Under the pieces are notes generated by a model that searched no databases, was not told the DNA's origin, and saw only the letters and a list, made by a program, of their open reading frames with translations. Made by a program: the position numbers and the translations under genes. 64,000 bases of DNA from Tetranychus cinnabarinus (lineage: Eukaryota; Arthropoda; Arachnida; Trombidiformes; Tetranychidae): assembly GCA_022266195.1 (NCBI GenBank), contig WHVY01000003.1, positions 1,860,001-1,924,000 on the forward strand, in the 5' to 3' direction. Shown piece after piece: positions 18,001-29,453 of this stretch (within the stretch, counting starts at the first letter, position 1; each line of letters starts with the position of its first letter).

Positions 18001-18543
18001 AGTTCAGTCATTGTGACAGATGCATTGGTTAGTCCATTGGATTTAACGATAATCATTTTCGTTCTTCTTCTCTGGTTAACAACAATATTAATGTGTATAA
18101 ACAAATGGGGCAAAATACGAATGATTGAAGCTTACCAACCCACATTTCAGGCCGCTGATGAGGAAGAGTTTACCACCAGGAAGACGACTGTTCGCCAAGC
18201 CTCATCATCGTGTAAATCAGCGCTCAATCGGTCAACCATTCGCATTATACCCTCCGAAGTTGATCTGGTCAACATGCATGATTCCTATTCAGTTGGAGTT
18301 ACTCGATCAGTTGATGTACCCGGGATCTTACCCTTAAGGTCAACAAGAGCAGGGACAGTGGGACTTGATGGCAGTGGAGGCACTTTGAATGGTGGAGTTG
18401 GAGGGTTAAACAATGGTGACAGCAATACTCGTGTTGGAAGGGAAATACGAAATATACCTCGAATTGAAATATCACCCATTTCCTGTACTGAAGAGCGTAA
18501 ATGTAAAAGTCTAGAAGATGTTAGGGTTCGCTTGCTTTCTTGA
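15078..18543 (+). CDS. Single-pass membrane protein of unknown function
   Basis: Exon 1 runs from the ATG at 15078 (an in-frame ATG at 14946 is an alternative) to 15231 and ends GAG|GTGAG. Exon 2 is 17984-18543 after TTCCAG; phases agree and restore an uninterrupted frame. The N-terminal part is Ser/Thr/Asn-rich with possible N-glycosylation sites. A hydrophobic helix (LTIIIFVLLLWLTTILMCI) follows, then a cytoplasmic tail starting NKWGKIRMIE with an acidic patch and many Ser/Thr. Orientation with the N-terminus outside fits the positive residues after the helix. I do not recognise the family. The intron is 2.75 kb, far longer than others in the window. Further 5' exons are possible. Confidence 0.65.
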
Positions 18544-19570
18544 TTCCCTGACAAGACAATCATTTTGAGGACAAAAAAAGGTATTATTAATATTAGATGA
18601 TGATTGAGAATGCTAGAATGAAATAATTCAATTATTGTCATGGATATATATTTAACAATTATATTTGTTACATGCAACATTTGTTTCATTCCAAGTAACA
18701 TGCAATTTTCAATTTTATCATTCATTACAACTTACATTTATTGGTACAAAATTGAATTGTACATTTTTTGTACTCGATTCAATTGCCTTTGTTATTGTAA
18801 GTCAATATAAAGTCGTTTGTTAATTATAAATAAGTCAATTAACAAATAGTTGGACAAAAAATGGACCAAATGAAGCAAAAAAAGTGTCTTCAAAAACGCA
18901 AGTTGTCTTTGGTTAACATAATTCAATAGTGTAATTAAAAGTGACAATTGTTTTATTATTTTCCCTTCTATCATGATGAATTTAATTACAATCTAATCGT
19001 GTCACAAGTCTTATTTAGCATCTGTTTCCAGGTTAAACCTTGTTTTTCCCTGATTTGATTTGGAAGTTAATCAAAAGATCTAATATTTTATTGTATATTT
19101 TTCAGTTCGCCAAACTATCGATCCAGTTGCTGTGTAAAGAGATGATCCAGGCAATCAGTATGATCAACAAAATTAAAGCCGACGGAAATGTGATTTCCAG
19201 ATGATTAAATAACCATCAAAAGGTTACAAAAAGTATTGAACTGATTGAGTTGGAGACCAAGATTGAAATATTGGATCAACCAAAGGAAACCGATAAGTTC
19301 AATGGATTTGACTTTGTTTTGTGTTGAAATGGTTAAAAGTCATTGTCAATTATTAGATGGACACAAAGCCAATAAATTTGATGATCGACTTTGCCAGAGA
19401 ATCAAGAAACAGGTCAAATCAAATCAAGCCAAATCAATGAAATTATTTTTCTTTAGTTTCTTTTCTCTTCCTTTTTGATAAAATGCTCGACTAACAGAGC
19501 AGATTTAATTGTATTATTGTTATCATTATTGTATTGTCTTACATAGATGAACATCAACAATTTAGTAAAT
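18544..19570. other. 3' UTR and intergenic space
   Basis: Probable 3' UTR of the membrane-protein gene followed by sequence without a credible ORF. A short frame at 19245-19478 has no recognisable features and ends in low-complexity Phe/Ser. Confidence 0.4.
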
Positions 19571-20816
19571 AATTCTTTCTCATATTGTTAAGGCACAATT
19601 TAATTTTAATGAAAAGATGAATTTAATTCAATTTAATGATTCGTCCATTTTAAGGGTTACAAAGTTAAATGTTTGAATATTTATTAATGACAAATTCATG
19701 GTTGTGATTGGGATTTGAGGAAAAATATTTTTGTGTTAAATAACATTTTGACTGTTTTTAGAGCTCAGTTCGATTGCGGTTCGTTCTGAGTAAATACATG
19801 TATATAAATTAATTTTTGCTCTTTCACATTTCCTAATCACAAATTTTTCATCTAGTTGATTGGTATAATTTGTGAATTAATATCTGATTCCAGTAATTCT
19901 AATAATAGTTAACAAATTATTAATATTTCATCTCGGATATGTTATCATTCCATTGTTTCTTCTGCAAGAATCACGTCGCATGATTTATGCACAAAAAAAA
20001 GCAAAGAGAAAAGCATTAATTCTGAATTTCCAATGGCTATTGCAGAGAAACGCCATTATGATTGTAACGCACGGGGAAATGATTTTTGCTCTTTAAAATT
20101 TAAAAATACTTATCAAAAATTTTTCCTCCAGATAATAGGTACAATGTACCTGAAACAATAAAAATTTCAGTAAATCGTGAAATTTCAATTTTTTAACGAT
20201 TTCTGATTCCAAGAATTTTAATAATATTATCAATTTATTGGATATATTATTATCAGATTGTTTTTTCAAGCAGAATCACGTAGTGCAGCGAAGGAAAAAC
20301 ACAAACCAAAATTTTCATTGCCATTTTAATCACCTCTCCTCATTGATAATCAACAAATTATAGATATAAATATGCTAATGAAAAATTATTCAAGATCCAC
20401 TTGAGCAAAAGATTGCTAACCTACTGACTATTATTGCTCGAGTTTACTTTTCATTTAACCGTTGTTTCAAAATGTTTCCCAAAGTATTCTTATTGCTTTT
20501 ACTCTCGTTGTTTGGTGTCAAGTTTTCGAGTCAAACGATCATTGAAAGCAAGTGTATTGATAAATGTGAACCAATTAGATATCATTTATTAGACTCTAAT
20601 ATGAATCATGAGTTAACAGCAGTTTTCCAAATGGAATCGACAAATGCTTTCGAACCGAAACTAAGTTTGGAACTGATGAGATATAAACAATACATTTACC
20701 GTAGTATTTTCAAATATTCAATCTTGTTTAAATTCAGTAACAAGGATTATAAATTCATCTTTAGCAGATCTCCTCTTCGTGTAACACATTGCAAATCTGG
20801 TTTTGCTGGCAACGAG
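19571..20816 (+). repeat. Duplicated segment, copy A (5' flank and first part of secreted gene)
   Basis: Nearly identical to 27228-27685 plus 34714-35541 (copy B). Relative to B, copy A has about 208 bp extra at roughly 19766-19973; because copy C (near 39003) retains the start of that stretch, B is the deleted one. Copy A also shows the empty site of the LTR element in B (AATAATATTAT near 20221) and of the MITE in B (CCAATTAGA near 20570). Confidence 0.85.
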
Positions 20817-21487
20817 AACCCATCTAATCGCAGCATAAACCTAAATTCGTGTAAATGGCTTATAAATGTTGGTATGAATGGTACGATTGAAAATGAACTT
20901 GGAATTGGAACGACATCATATGACTTGATAACTCAACCAAACGAAACATTAATTGAGCTTTCAAGTTATTCCTCGGGAAGATGGTCCATGCGTGATATTG
21001 CGGCTAATAATTTGACTGATCTTCCAATATATCACAGTATGCTCGATACTGTGAATATAACAAGAAAGTATACGATTTTGATGGCGATATGATAACTTTG
21101 AAGAAAGACAATAATCCATTTGAATTGTTCATCTACCGCTACCGATCAAGGCTACCGTTCGAAGTCAAGAAACCTCGACATGTAACCTTGATCAATGCAA
21201 AAAACAGTTCAATATCGATCTCTTGTGATGATGATAGAAATGATATCATTGTTTCGACTAAAACTGGCTCCAACGAAAGTTCAGTGTTGGACAAATATAT
21301 ATTTAGAAAGCACATCGATAGCCTTCGATGTAGCATCTCTTTGTCTATCGAAATGGAAAGCGAACATTCATCATTTTCTTTCAATGATGCACCATTGAAA
21401 TTGATTTATAAGGCTAATGATTCTAAAAATATTATTGCACAAGAAGTAAAATTTGAGTCTGATCCTATTGCTGATTTCCTTCGATGA
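20472..21487 (+). pseudogene. Secreted protein paralogue A, unknown family, one frameshift
   Basis: Starts MFPKVFLLLLLSLFGVKFSS, a clear signal peptide, then a Cys-containing extracellular chain of roughly 335 residues in two frames: 20472 to about 21066, continuing in the next frame to 21487. The second frame is open and protein-like upstream of its nominal ATG at 21089, so this is one gene with a single missing base in an A-rich run near 21066 (true mutation or assembly error). Conserved points shared with copy C are TAVFQMESTNAFEP, the CxSGF Cys and WL-NVGM. Function not recognised; a secreted, multi-copy, fast-changing family would fit a salivary, digestive or interaction role, but that is only inference. 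Its 5' flank is shared with copies B and C. Confidence 0.6.
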
Positions 21488-22019
21488 AAACCAGAAACAT
21501 GATGCAGTAAATCCTTTAGTAGGAGTTTTCTTGACTATAGTAACTGTAGTTAAATCTTATTTCGATCTTTGATAAACAAAAAATTAGTTGTACATAAAAT
21601 AACTAATGTAATCCAATTGCTGAAAATTGTTAGCAATCATAAAGTGTCTCTCTCACATCATAAGCATCCATAGGATCAACTCATAGTTGTGTCCATACTG
21701 CTCTCTGGTACCTTAACCAGAATAGACAAACGAAGACAGATCCAATGTCTACTTTTTTAATGTGACCTTCATTTTAAATCTCTCATTTTTATTTGACATA
21801 AAACCCATTTCACCGTTAATTACACAGATCTCAATAAAGAAAATTACAAAATTCATCAAACTCCAGTAGTGTTTCTGGATTTCTGCAAAAATAATCAATC
21901 AACGTTTTTGATTATTTTTGAAGGAATATCAGTAGTATAAAAAAGCCATTTCTGGCTCATCGCGAAACCGGTTATAATAAAAAGTTTAAATGAAAGTAAA
22001 ACTTTATTTGAATTCAAAA

Positions 22020-22394
22020 TTATTTCCCAACTTGAACCCAAGTGCCACCTTGGGAATCAACAACAACTTTGTTAAAGATTATGGATTGATTATGAACAAT
22101 ATTTTTCAAAGAATTCAATTCTTCATTTAACTGAATGATCAAAAAGTTAGCTGTCGCTAACATGTTTTCCATTACCGTTAGAGCAGAATTTTGTTGATCA
22201 ATTTGAGTTTGCATGGAAGCCAAAGAAGCGTTCAAGTTCGAAATTTCCGTTTCTTGCACGTTTTCCACAATGAAATTTTCTACATATGTTTGTAAAGTTG
22301 ATGGTGATTCCGATGTTGGTTCACTTTTCATAGGTGGAAAAGTAATCGTTTCATCACCAAAAAGATCTTCGATAGTTGAAGAAACTTGCAACAT
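22020..22394 (-). CDS. Small coiled-coil protein, unknown
   Basis: ORF of 124 residues with an acidic N-terminal part and a C-terminal half (about residues 50-110) showing heptad-like spacing of Leu, Ile, Met and Val (SNLNASLASMQTQIDQQ). It ends GGTWVQVGK. Immediately upstream, in another frame, is a hydrophobic signal-like stretch (FIILCIISLQNVAS); a missed exon border or a frame break could connect the two and make this a secreted coiled-coil protein. Family not recognised. Confidence 0.4.
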   Translation of the reverse strand: MLQVSSTIEDLFGDETITFPPMKSEPTSESPSTLQTYVENFIVENVQETEISNLNASLASMQTQIDQQNSALTVMENMLATANFLIIQLNEELNSLKNIVHNQSIIFNKVVVDSQGGTWVQVGK

Positions 22395-23372
22395 TTTGCA
22401 GACTAATGATGCACAATATAATGAACTTATGATGACTATGAGATGAATTTAACTGATGATTTAAGTTCAACTTTACCGAATTCGCATAACAATTCAGATC
22501 AAAGCGCATTACATCTTCATTATAATAAATACATTGATACATAGATAGCATAATTTACCCTCAGTAATCGGAAATAAGTTGATCATAATAGATTTTTGAC
22601 ATCATAATTTCTCCTTATTCATTACACATAATAATCTTAAAAAAGTTCAAGGATAAGATTCCACCTTCAAACCATCATAGCAATGCAAATTTATTCATGT
22701 TAGCTAGTTTAGGTCTCAAACGAATAAATCCAATCACTAATAATTATAAATGTAAAGATAATGAGTAGATGGTAGATCAGTAGTAGGAGTAGATCAGTTT
22801 CTACTTGAGCATAAAACTTATTATATAAATGAATAAAATTGGCCATTCATTCTATCATCAAATCCTCATCTTATCATCAAGTTAATTATTGAATCTTGTT
22901 TCAGAGTAAATCTGCACTTTTTTCCTTAAAGTTAATATCATTGCTGTTATTTGGTCAACTTAATTCACATACCCCAACATACCCCATATCTGGAGCGTTG
23001 GAAAGTTGGTTATCGTTAGTTGATATCAATAAGCTGGTAACCTGATATTTGGAAAGTTTGCTTACCGTTGATAAGCATCTATTTGCCGGACTTTCGTTGA
23101 AGCATAAGGAGCAATAAATCTTAAACTTTGGAAAGTTTACTCATTACGGAAGCATCCAAAAGGTAAATTTTTTATGAATTAACTGATTTATATTGCAGGT
23201 TAAATATTCATTCATCTTTACTTTTTTGAAACGAATGATCCAACTTACAATTGTAGTAATTCACATACTAAATGAAGCCAATCTTTAACTCGAGAGTTTT
23301 TTTGCAGTTGTTGTGTGTGATCTCCTATACTCGGATTGATCAATCTGTTTTCTCACCTGATTAACAGATTCA

Positions 23373-23681
23373 ATGAAACACAATCTACGATCTCGTAAAG
23401 TCCGAGCTCATGTTAAAAGAGAGTACGCAAACCCGACCCACAAGCTTGGATTTAAACATTACAAACAGGAGCTTCGTATGAGTGAAATGAAGCGAGCAGA
23501 ATTAGAGATAGAAATTGAAAATTTTAAAAGGAATTGCCTAGATTTTAGTATGCAAATTTACTACGCGGCATATCTACGTCAAGAAAACGAACTGAATCAT
23601 TTACGTAACGAAACAATCTCTCTTTGTACAAAGATTCGTTTACTGGAAGATCGTAAAAATAAAGAGAAGAGCCACATTTAA
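23373..23681 (+). CDS. Small basic coiled-coil protein, unknown
   Basis: ORF of 102 residues, very basic at the N-terminus (NLRSRKVRAHVKR) and then helical with Glu/Leu/Arg heptads to the end. Looks like a basic-region coiled coil, but no leucine-zipper family is recognised. An acceptor-like site sits just upstream. The next ORF-like block (23795-24023) has a similar helical composition, so the two may be exons or relics of one gene. Confidence 0.4.
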   Translation: MKHNLRSRKVRAHVKREYANPTHKLGFKHYKQELRMSEMKRAELEIEIENFKRNCLDFSMQIYYAAYLRQENELNHLRNETISLCTKIRLLEDRKNKEKSHI

Positions 23682-23794
23682 GTTATCAACATTGGTCAAA
23701 AAAAGCCAGATAAAAGCTATCAAACATCAGACAAAAGATCAATGTAGTCAGACGGACCTGCCTCCAATACAAATACCAAAGAACAAAGATAGAA

Positions 23795-24023
23795 TGGCTC
23801 TTGCTTTGAAGGTCGTATCGCGAGAAGTTGGTTGTAATTATAACCAGGCTAAAGCATGAGAGTTGAAAATGAAGACATTAGCTTATGAGGTTATCCGCAT
23901 GAGAAAGGAAAGACAAATATTGACTGATAGATTCAGAGACATGGCAGATAAATATTACGGCCTGCAAAAAGCTATAAACGATGTTGATTTATTAGGTCTT
24001 CAAAATTACATTAGAATATTATA
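23795..24023 (+). pseudogene. Coiled-coil ORF remnant with in-frame stop
   Basis: From ATG 23795 the frame reads 22 codons, hits TGA at 23858-23860, then stays open for about 54 more codons of charged helical sequence (KMKTLAYEVIRMRKERQ) to TAA at 24021-24023. Composition on both sides of the stop is coding-like. It may be a second exon set or a decayed duplicate of 23373-23681. Confidence 0.3.
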
Positions 24024-24171
24024 AGCAAAAGTTCAAGACACTCTTATAAGAGAAAACGCTAAATATAAATAATTGTATTTTTATTATGATTATTTCTAAT
24101 TTATAATCATTCTTATTTACACAATTTTTGAATTAATTGAAAAAAATGCATGTAATCAGGACATTTTTCGG

Positions 24172-24467
24172 TAAAGGTAAAGGTAAAGGTAAAGGTAAAG
24201 GTAAAGGTAAAGGTAAAGGTAAAGGTAAAGGTAAAGGTAAAGGTAAAGGTAAAGGTAAAGGTAAAGGTAAAGGTAAAAATAAAGGTAAAGGTAAAGGTAA
24301 AAATAAAGGTAAAGCTAAAGCTAAAGGTAAAGCTAAAGCTAAAGCTAAAGCTAAAGGTAAAGGTAAAGGTAAAGGTAAAGCTAAAGCTAAAGGTAAAGGT
24401 AAAGGTAAAGCTAAAGCTAAAGGTAAAGGTAAAGGTAAAGGTAAAGGTATAGGTATAGGTAAAAGTA
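24172..24467 (+). repeat. Hexanucleotide satellite (GGTAAA)n
   Basis: About 49 units of GGTAAA. The first 18 or so are perfect, then single AATAAA variants, then alternating runs of GCTAAA and GGTAAA, and finally GGTATA. Both strands are therefore open as artificial Gly-Lys or Phe-Thr repeats; these frames are not called as genes. Confidence 0.95.
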
Positions 24468-24492
24468 ACGCGCTCGATAGCTCTTTTCATGG

Positions 24493-25631
24493 TTAGTAGC
24501 ACTGGCTGCACTTCTTTAATGTCATTGGAAAAATAACCCTTTTTCTTACATTTTGCAAGACTGCAAGGAGGCCATAGCACTCTGCATACAGAATTCTATA
24601 TAAAACTTCTCCTTCCTCTGAAGCATGAACAACGGTGAATTCTGTCAATTTTCCATAGAGCGTGTATGGCTCTAATTTTACAAAAGATTGAACTTTGGCC
24701 TTCATCTAATCAAAAGAAATAACAAATGTGTAAATTTTCAAATTTTTAAACAATGAAATAAAAATATACGCTGTATTCCAATCTCCATTATTTGCCATAG
24801 CTTCTCAAGCTTCTTCTCTTTGTCCAGTTTTTTCTCTTTCTCCAGCAGGACGAGGAACTTTTTTATGAATTTTCACTTGCGCTGCCGGAAACAAGCTCAA
24901 ATAGACTGACCTTTCATCGTTCAACACTGTTTCAACTACTTTGCGGAGATGCATGTCTCTCTTAAGATGACTGTAATGATCAACAATATGATCTATTCCA
25001 GCAGTTCTTGAAAGCTCAAAAAAGTTCATCACTTTAATGAAAAGTGATTTTCTACATCCAGCACATTATTGCTGAAAATTTTATCAAACCATTTTGAGTT
25101 GCCAAGATCAGCTCTGCTGATAATAGTACAAGAATGATCAGCAGGTGAAAGAACTTCAACTTCATCGTGCTCCCCCTTATGATTACAAGCTTTACATTCT
25201 CTTTTCATTCGATCCTTTGTTTCAATATAAAGATGAATAACAAAGATTAGCAGAATTTCTTTACAGGCTTCAACACCAGGATAGAAAGTTATCAATGAAG
25301 TAAGTCATAGCTGGAATTATTTTGATGAGAATATCTTCTATCTTTTTTATTCAGCATGATTCCAGAACCTTTATCTTTTTCGAGTAGAACTGCAAAAGTT
25401 GTGCATGTTGATCATAAAATAAATCTTTCAACTTCTTGAGCTCATTAGTTTTAAGTCGCAAACCAAAGAGTCCATGTTCCATCTGCCTGCTATATCATTA
25501 GATCGGTACTCAGCCATGCTACAGGTTTTTCTCATCATCTCAGACTCTTGAGTGGTTCTCATTAATCTGATCGATTTCGTCTTATTGGCCAAAGTTTTTG
25601 TACCGCGCGATACCAAACATAAGATTGTCAA
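24493..25631 (-). pseudogene. Decayed or multi-exon gene of unknown function
   Basis: Minus-strand blocks with coding character: 25631-25428 region (mixed frames with stops), 25295-25029, 25032-24805 and 24705-24493. The middle two overlap at an ATGA and join in the next frame, as if one base were missing near 25040; the joined part contains a Cys-x2-Cys...His cluster (CKACNHKGEHDE) and a later Cys, a possible zinc site, followed by a helical segment and a basic C-terminus. The first block carries several in-frame stops with coding-like sequence between them. I do not recognise the family; a degenerate transposon or duplicated host gene are both possible. Confidence 0.35.
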
Positions 25632-25649
25632 AATCCATTACAAAAATCA

Positions 25650-27227
25650 AATATGATTATTATAGAGGATTATAATACAACGATCTAACTCTTTTTCTTT
25701 CAAGGTGGAACATTGTTTTACAATGAGTTGAGCTATTTGTTCACCTTTTTGTTTATAAAAGTTTTCCTACCAACGTTGAAGAGAAATACGTCAACTTTGC
25801 TTCTATTATTAGCAGCAATAATACCACAAACAACCGTAATTTATGCCAGCTGTCAAACCTGTGGTTTTTATTAAGCGTTCAACCGCTGATATTGATTCAA
25901 AGTTAGAGTTTGTAATGAACTACTAACCGCAATGAATGATTTTAGCTATGAATTTATCGCTTCATATAGCAATTTTATTGCTAAAAACAACCTAACAAAA
26001 TACCAAACTGAATGGGATAGCTAAATGCATTGTGTTCATGCTTACAAATCTTTTTGATGATTATTAAATTTAATTTGATTAAATGAATTCAATGAAAGCC
26101 ATACTCTCTCTTGAATGGCAATAATAAAATGTATAACAAAGTCCTAAAATATACGAATAAAAATATTAGTATACCTGGGCAAACTACAGGATCCGCCACA
26201 AAACATGTCAGCCTGTATTTTTGAATTACTTTTTTATTTTTTTGTCAACCAAGCTCATTCTGAAATGAAGTAATCTTAAATAACTGGCAAACAATATCAT
26301 AAGAATTTCGATGTGTAAAACATCGCGAGGCATCTATTTTTGTTCGTATTTTGATTCATTGTTATTCAATAGGACCTTTCATAGTGAGATTCGCAAGATA
26401 CACTGCTAATTTTTCTGTCCAAAATAATTCCAGAGGGCTTTTCTTGCTCCTGTTACCAATTGAGTGTCGAGATAAAACTACTTTATCGCATCAATACTCA
26501 TTTTGCATCTTGCGTTCAATTTGCTTGAGCTATTTCACGATGAAGTGCCTTCTTCAATTAACTATAAATTGCTTTGATCAAAACACAATGACACATCGTT
26601 AAGTGATTTGTTAATTGTAATAAGACCTCGTGACTACAACAGATTAGCTCTAAGAAGCATATTTACCATTAATCTGATACATTTGCTTCATAAGAAACAT
26701 ACATTAGGTTTGCTAAAAAATGATCTGGTAATCAAGTTAAAATAATGAGAAGCGATGATGGTGGTGAATTCATTGGTTCAAGAGTAATATGCCTCGCTAG
26801 GTAAGTAATATTTACCAATAACTTCAATCATGATTATTGATCATTGATTATTGATATAAAGGTAAACTGGACCAGACACTTTTTTATGCGATACAAAACC
26901 AGAAAGTCACAACACGAAAGCTAGTTATTTTTAAGACTGTAACTCAACTTTGAAAGATAAAATTGAAAATATGCACCAAAATTTCTGCGTTCAAAAATTT
27001 GATGATTCGTCCATTTTAAGCAAAGAGTAAGAAGAGGGTTCACTTGTATGGGGAAATTGGCATCACAAAAAAGTTAAAAAAGTTAGTTCAGGCACATCAC
27101 CGCTGAATGGCTCTGTTCGCTGTATTTTACATTGAAAAAGATTTGATTTCTTCTTTCAGCGCCATCTTGTGGTGAATTTTTCAACTATTTATTGGCAAAA
27201 GTGGTTTTACATTAAATGAGCTCTCTT
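25650..27227. other. Intergenic, nothing recognised
   Basis: A+T-rich, no credible ORF on either strand (26351-26602 is a short open frame with no support). No terminal repeats seen. Confidence 0.4.
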
Positions 27228-27685
27228 GTTCTTTCTCATATCGTTAAGGCACAATTTAATTTTAATGAAAAGATGAATTTAATTCAATTTAATGATTCGT
27301 CCATTTTAAGGGTTACAAAGTTAAATGTTTGAATATTTATTAATGACAAATTAATGGTTGTGATTGGGATTTGAGAAAATATTTTTGTGTTAAATAATAT
27401 TTTGACTGTTTTTAGAGCTGCAAGAATCACGTCGCATGATTTATGCACAAAAAAAAGCAAAGAGAAAAGCATTAATTCTGAATTTCCAATGGCTATTGCA
27501 GAGAAACGCCATTATGATTGTAACACACGGGGGAATGATTTTTGCTCTTTAAAATTTAAAAATACTTATCAAAAATTTTTCCTCCAGATAATAGGTACAA
27601 TGTACCTGAAACAAAAAAAAATTTCAGTAAATCATGAAATTTCAATTTTTTTAACGATTTCTGATTCCAAGAATTCTAATAATAT
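27228..27685 (+). repeat. Duplicated segment, copy B, left part
   Basis: Nearly identical to copy A from 19571, lacking about 208 bp at AGAGCT|GCAAG (27415-27425), consistent with a deletion at a 2-bp microhomology. Interrupted at 27685 by LTR element 1 and resumed at 34714. Confidence 0.9.
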
Positions 27686-28189
27686 TGTAAAAGTAAAAAC
27701 TTTATCGGTGTAAAGTTAGACTGAGTAGTCTGACTATGGTTCACAAGTGGACTACTGATAAGAAGTAACTTGAATTCAAACTTTTAAGTAAACTTTATTG
27801 GAGTTATAATTGGAAAGAGGAATAGAGTGTGTGGGTAAACAAAGTATAAGGGCTACGAGGGATACAGATGGTAATCAGTGAAAGGGACCAAGATCACTAC
27901 TGATTATCGGGTTTGAGATAAGGCTTTTATACTCAAAGATCTAGGAGTTCTCTTTACTCACTCGATCGTTAAATCAATACGATGGTAAACAATTCTCGGA
28001 ATTGTTTATCAGTAAGTTGACCCTTGGAAGCAATAATAAACAATTGCACTGGTTAATTGGTTTTTGCACTTTTCGTAAACAAGTGGTTCAAATGACTACC
28101 AGATGTGTTAAGTATTGGCATAGCGATAAAAGTTCTCACAGTAAGGGTAAATAACAAGATAATTAGTTTTGGTAAAAACAAACTCTACA
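27686..28189 (-). repeat. Element 1, 3' LTR
   Basis: 504 bp, TG...CA. Contains TATAAAAG on the minus strand (27924-27931) and one GGACTAC. Has the 12-bp segment missing from the 5' LTR. Confidence 0.95.
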
Positions 28190-28190
28190 A

Positions 28191-28203
28191 TCTCCCCTTC
28201 TCG
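28191..28203 (-). other. Element 1 polypurine tract
   Basis: On the minus strand CGAGAAGGGGAGA lies one base from the 3' LTR, the expected primer for plus-strand DNA synthesis. Confidence 0.8.
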
Positions 28204-28241
28204 ATAGACGACTGACCCTAGTCGTTGAGATAAAATTGTCA

Positions 28242-28249
28242 CATATAAG
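28242..28249 (+). promoter_or_regulatory. TATA box of the antisense gene in element 1
   Basis: CATATAAG, about 105 bp before the ATG at 28353, with an initiator-like TCATTC at the right spacing. It points opposite to the retrotransposon and sits next to the polypurine tract, outside the LTR. Confidence 0.55.
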
Positions 28250-28352
28250 GCCCAAAATGTTTTGTCTTTACTTCATTCGAGTTCTTCATTGGTCATCTTG
28301 GACTACAACTTTAAAATTTTAATTTTCTTCATTTTCTTCAATTTTCAACACA

Positions 28353-29271
28353 ATGAAATTTCCTATTAAACCTGCTCCAACCAGTAAGTTTCTTTAGAAT
28401 AAGTTTACAATATGAGTTTGTTAATCATCGTTTTCTTTTCTTGTTTTCTTCCTTAGAGTGTGGAGATGATGTTGAGGAGTACCCATCATACCTAGATGGC
28501 TATGTTGGCTATGCTCGTTTTCCTCTACCAATTCGTGATCTCTCTCCTGGTTCATCTCGTAGTCGTTCTCCTGTCAGTGTTCGTGGTCATTCACCGATAA
28601 ACTTATCGGATACTGGCTCGGAATCTGAGGATGCAGCAGACGAGGACTACCAGCCAGCTTCGGACAACCTGATAGCTCCGGGTCGTTACCCTTCACGTCG
28701 ACGAGTAGTCCAGCAAGTAGTCCGACCGAATAATGCTATCCGTCGCCCAGTGCAAGTTCCTGCTCCTGATATGCCTGCGCCTGATGAAGTTGTACCTAAT
28801 GATCCTATCCTTGAGGCTCCAGTCGTTGCTCCTGTTGTTGCTCCAGTTGTGGCTCCAGTCGTTGCTCAAGACCCTTACATCGACCCTCAACCTGGACCTT
28901 CTTCTGGAATAAGAAGACCTTGGCCTGGTAGTTCACGTCCGACTACTACCATTGAGCGTGTTGATCCACCTAACCCTGAACCTTCACAGGCTGTACATCT
29001 GTTTGCTCCTGACATCAACTTTGGTTGGGATCCAGTAGCCAAACTTAATGAGCTGCGAAGGACTAGAGGCAGGTTGGTTGATAAGATGCTGGTAGTCCGT
29101 GATGGTCTTCTTGGTTGTAATCTTTGCCGATTCAACGCCCCACGAGATGCTAAAAGGTGGAGAAACATTTACAAGCATCTGGCTACGCATACCGAGGAGT
29201 CTTCTTTAAGCAAGTTTCTCCAAGGAGCCGAGTTGGCTTTATTTTTGAAAAACAGGAGGAATAACCAGTAG
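28353..29271 (+). CDS. Antisense accessory zinc-finger protein of element 1
   Basis: Transcribed opposite to gag-pol, between its 3' end and the 3' LTR. Exon 1 28353-28388 (MKFPIKPAPT), intron from GTAAGT to CTTCCTTAG ending at 28456, exon 2 28457-29271; the phase is kept, giving about 283 residues. Order: an acidic Ser/Arg-Ser-Pro region, a basic patch with RRR, a Pro/Val/Ala-rich linker with four APV repeats, and a C-terminal C2H2-type finger (CNLC, 15 residues, HLATH). This suggests a nuclear nucleic-acid-binding protein. A retrotransposon cannot keep an intron in its own genomic RNA unless the gene is read from the other strand, which this orientation achieves. No homologue is recognised. 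Confidence 0.75.
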
Positions 29272-29453
29272 TCTTGTATTAGCCCCTTTTGTATCTCCAT
29301 TTCTTTCTTTTGAATAAATTTTGATAAGTATTTTTTTTTTTGACTTTTCCATACGTTTAAATGTATTAAGTATGAGTATAAATGTTAGCAAGATTAGTTA
29401 AGCAATGGTAGTCCGGGTACAATGGACTCAAGAAATGTGGAGTAGTCCAACAG

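Noticed and set aside
18285..18725. 146-codon minus-strand ORF
   Set aside because: Lies opposite the well-supported second exon of the membrane-protein gene and reads as its antisense shadow.
19245..19478. 77-codon ORF as a host gene
   Set aside because: No signal peptide, domain or splice support, and it ends in low-complexity Phe/Ser.
20150..20160. GGTACAATGTACC inverted repeat in the flank of paralogues A and B as a hairpin RNA or operator
   Set aside because: Short, only partly kept in paralogue C (near 39203), and no further support; could be chance.
24113..24580. Long Gly-Lys (plus strand) and Phe-Thr (minus strand) open frames
   Set aside because: Both are by-products of the GGTAAA hexamer array, which lacks stops in these frames; no flanking coding signal.
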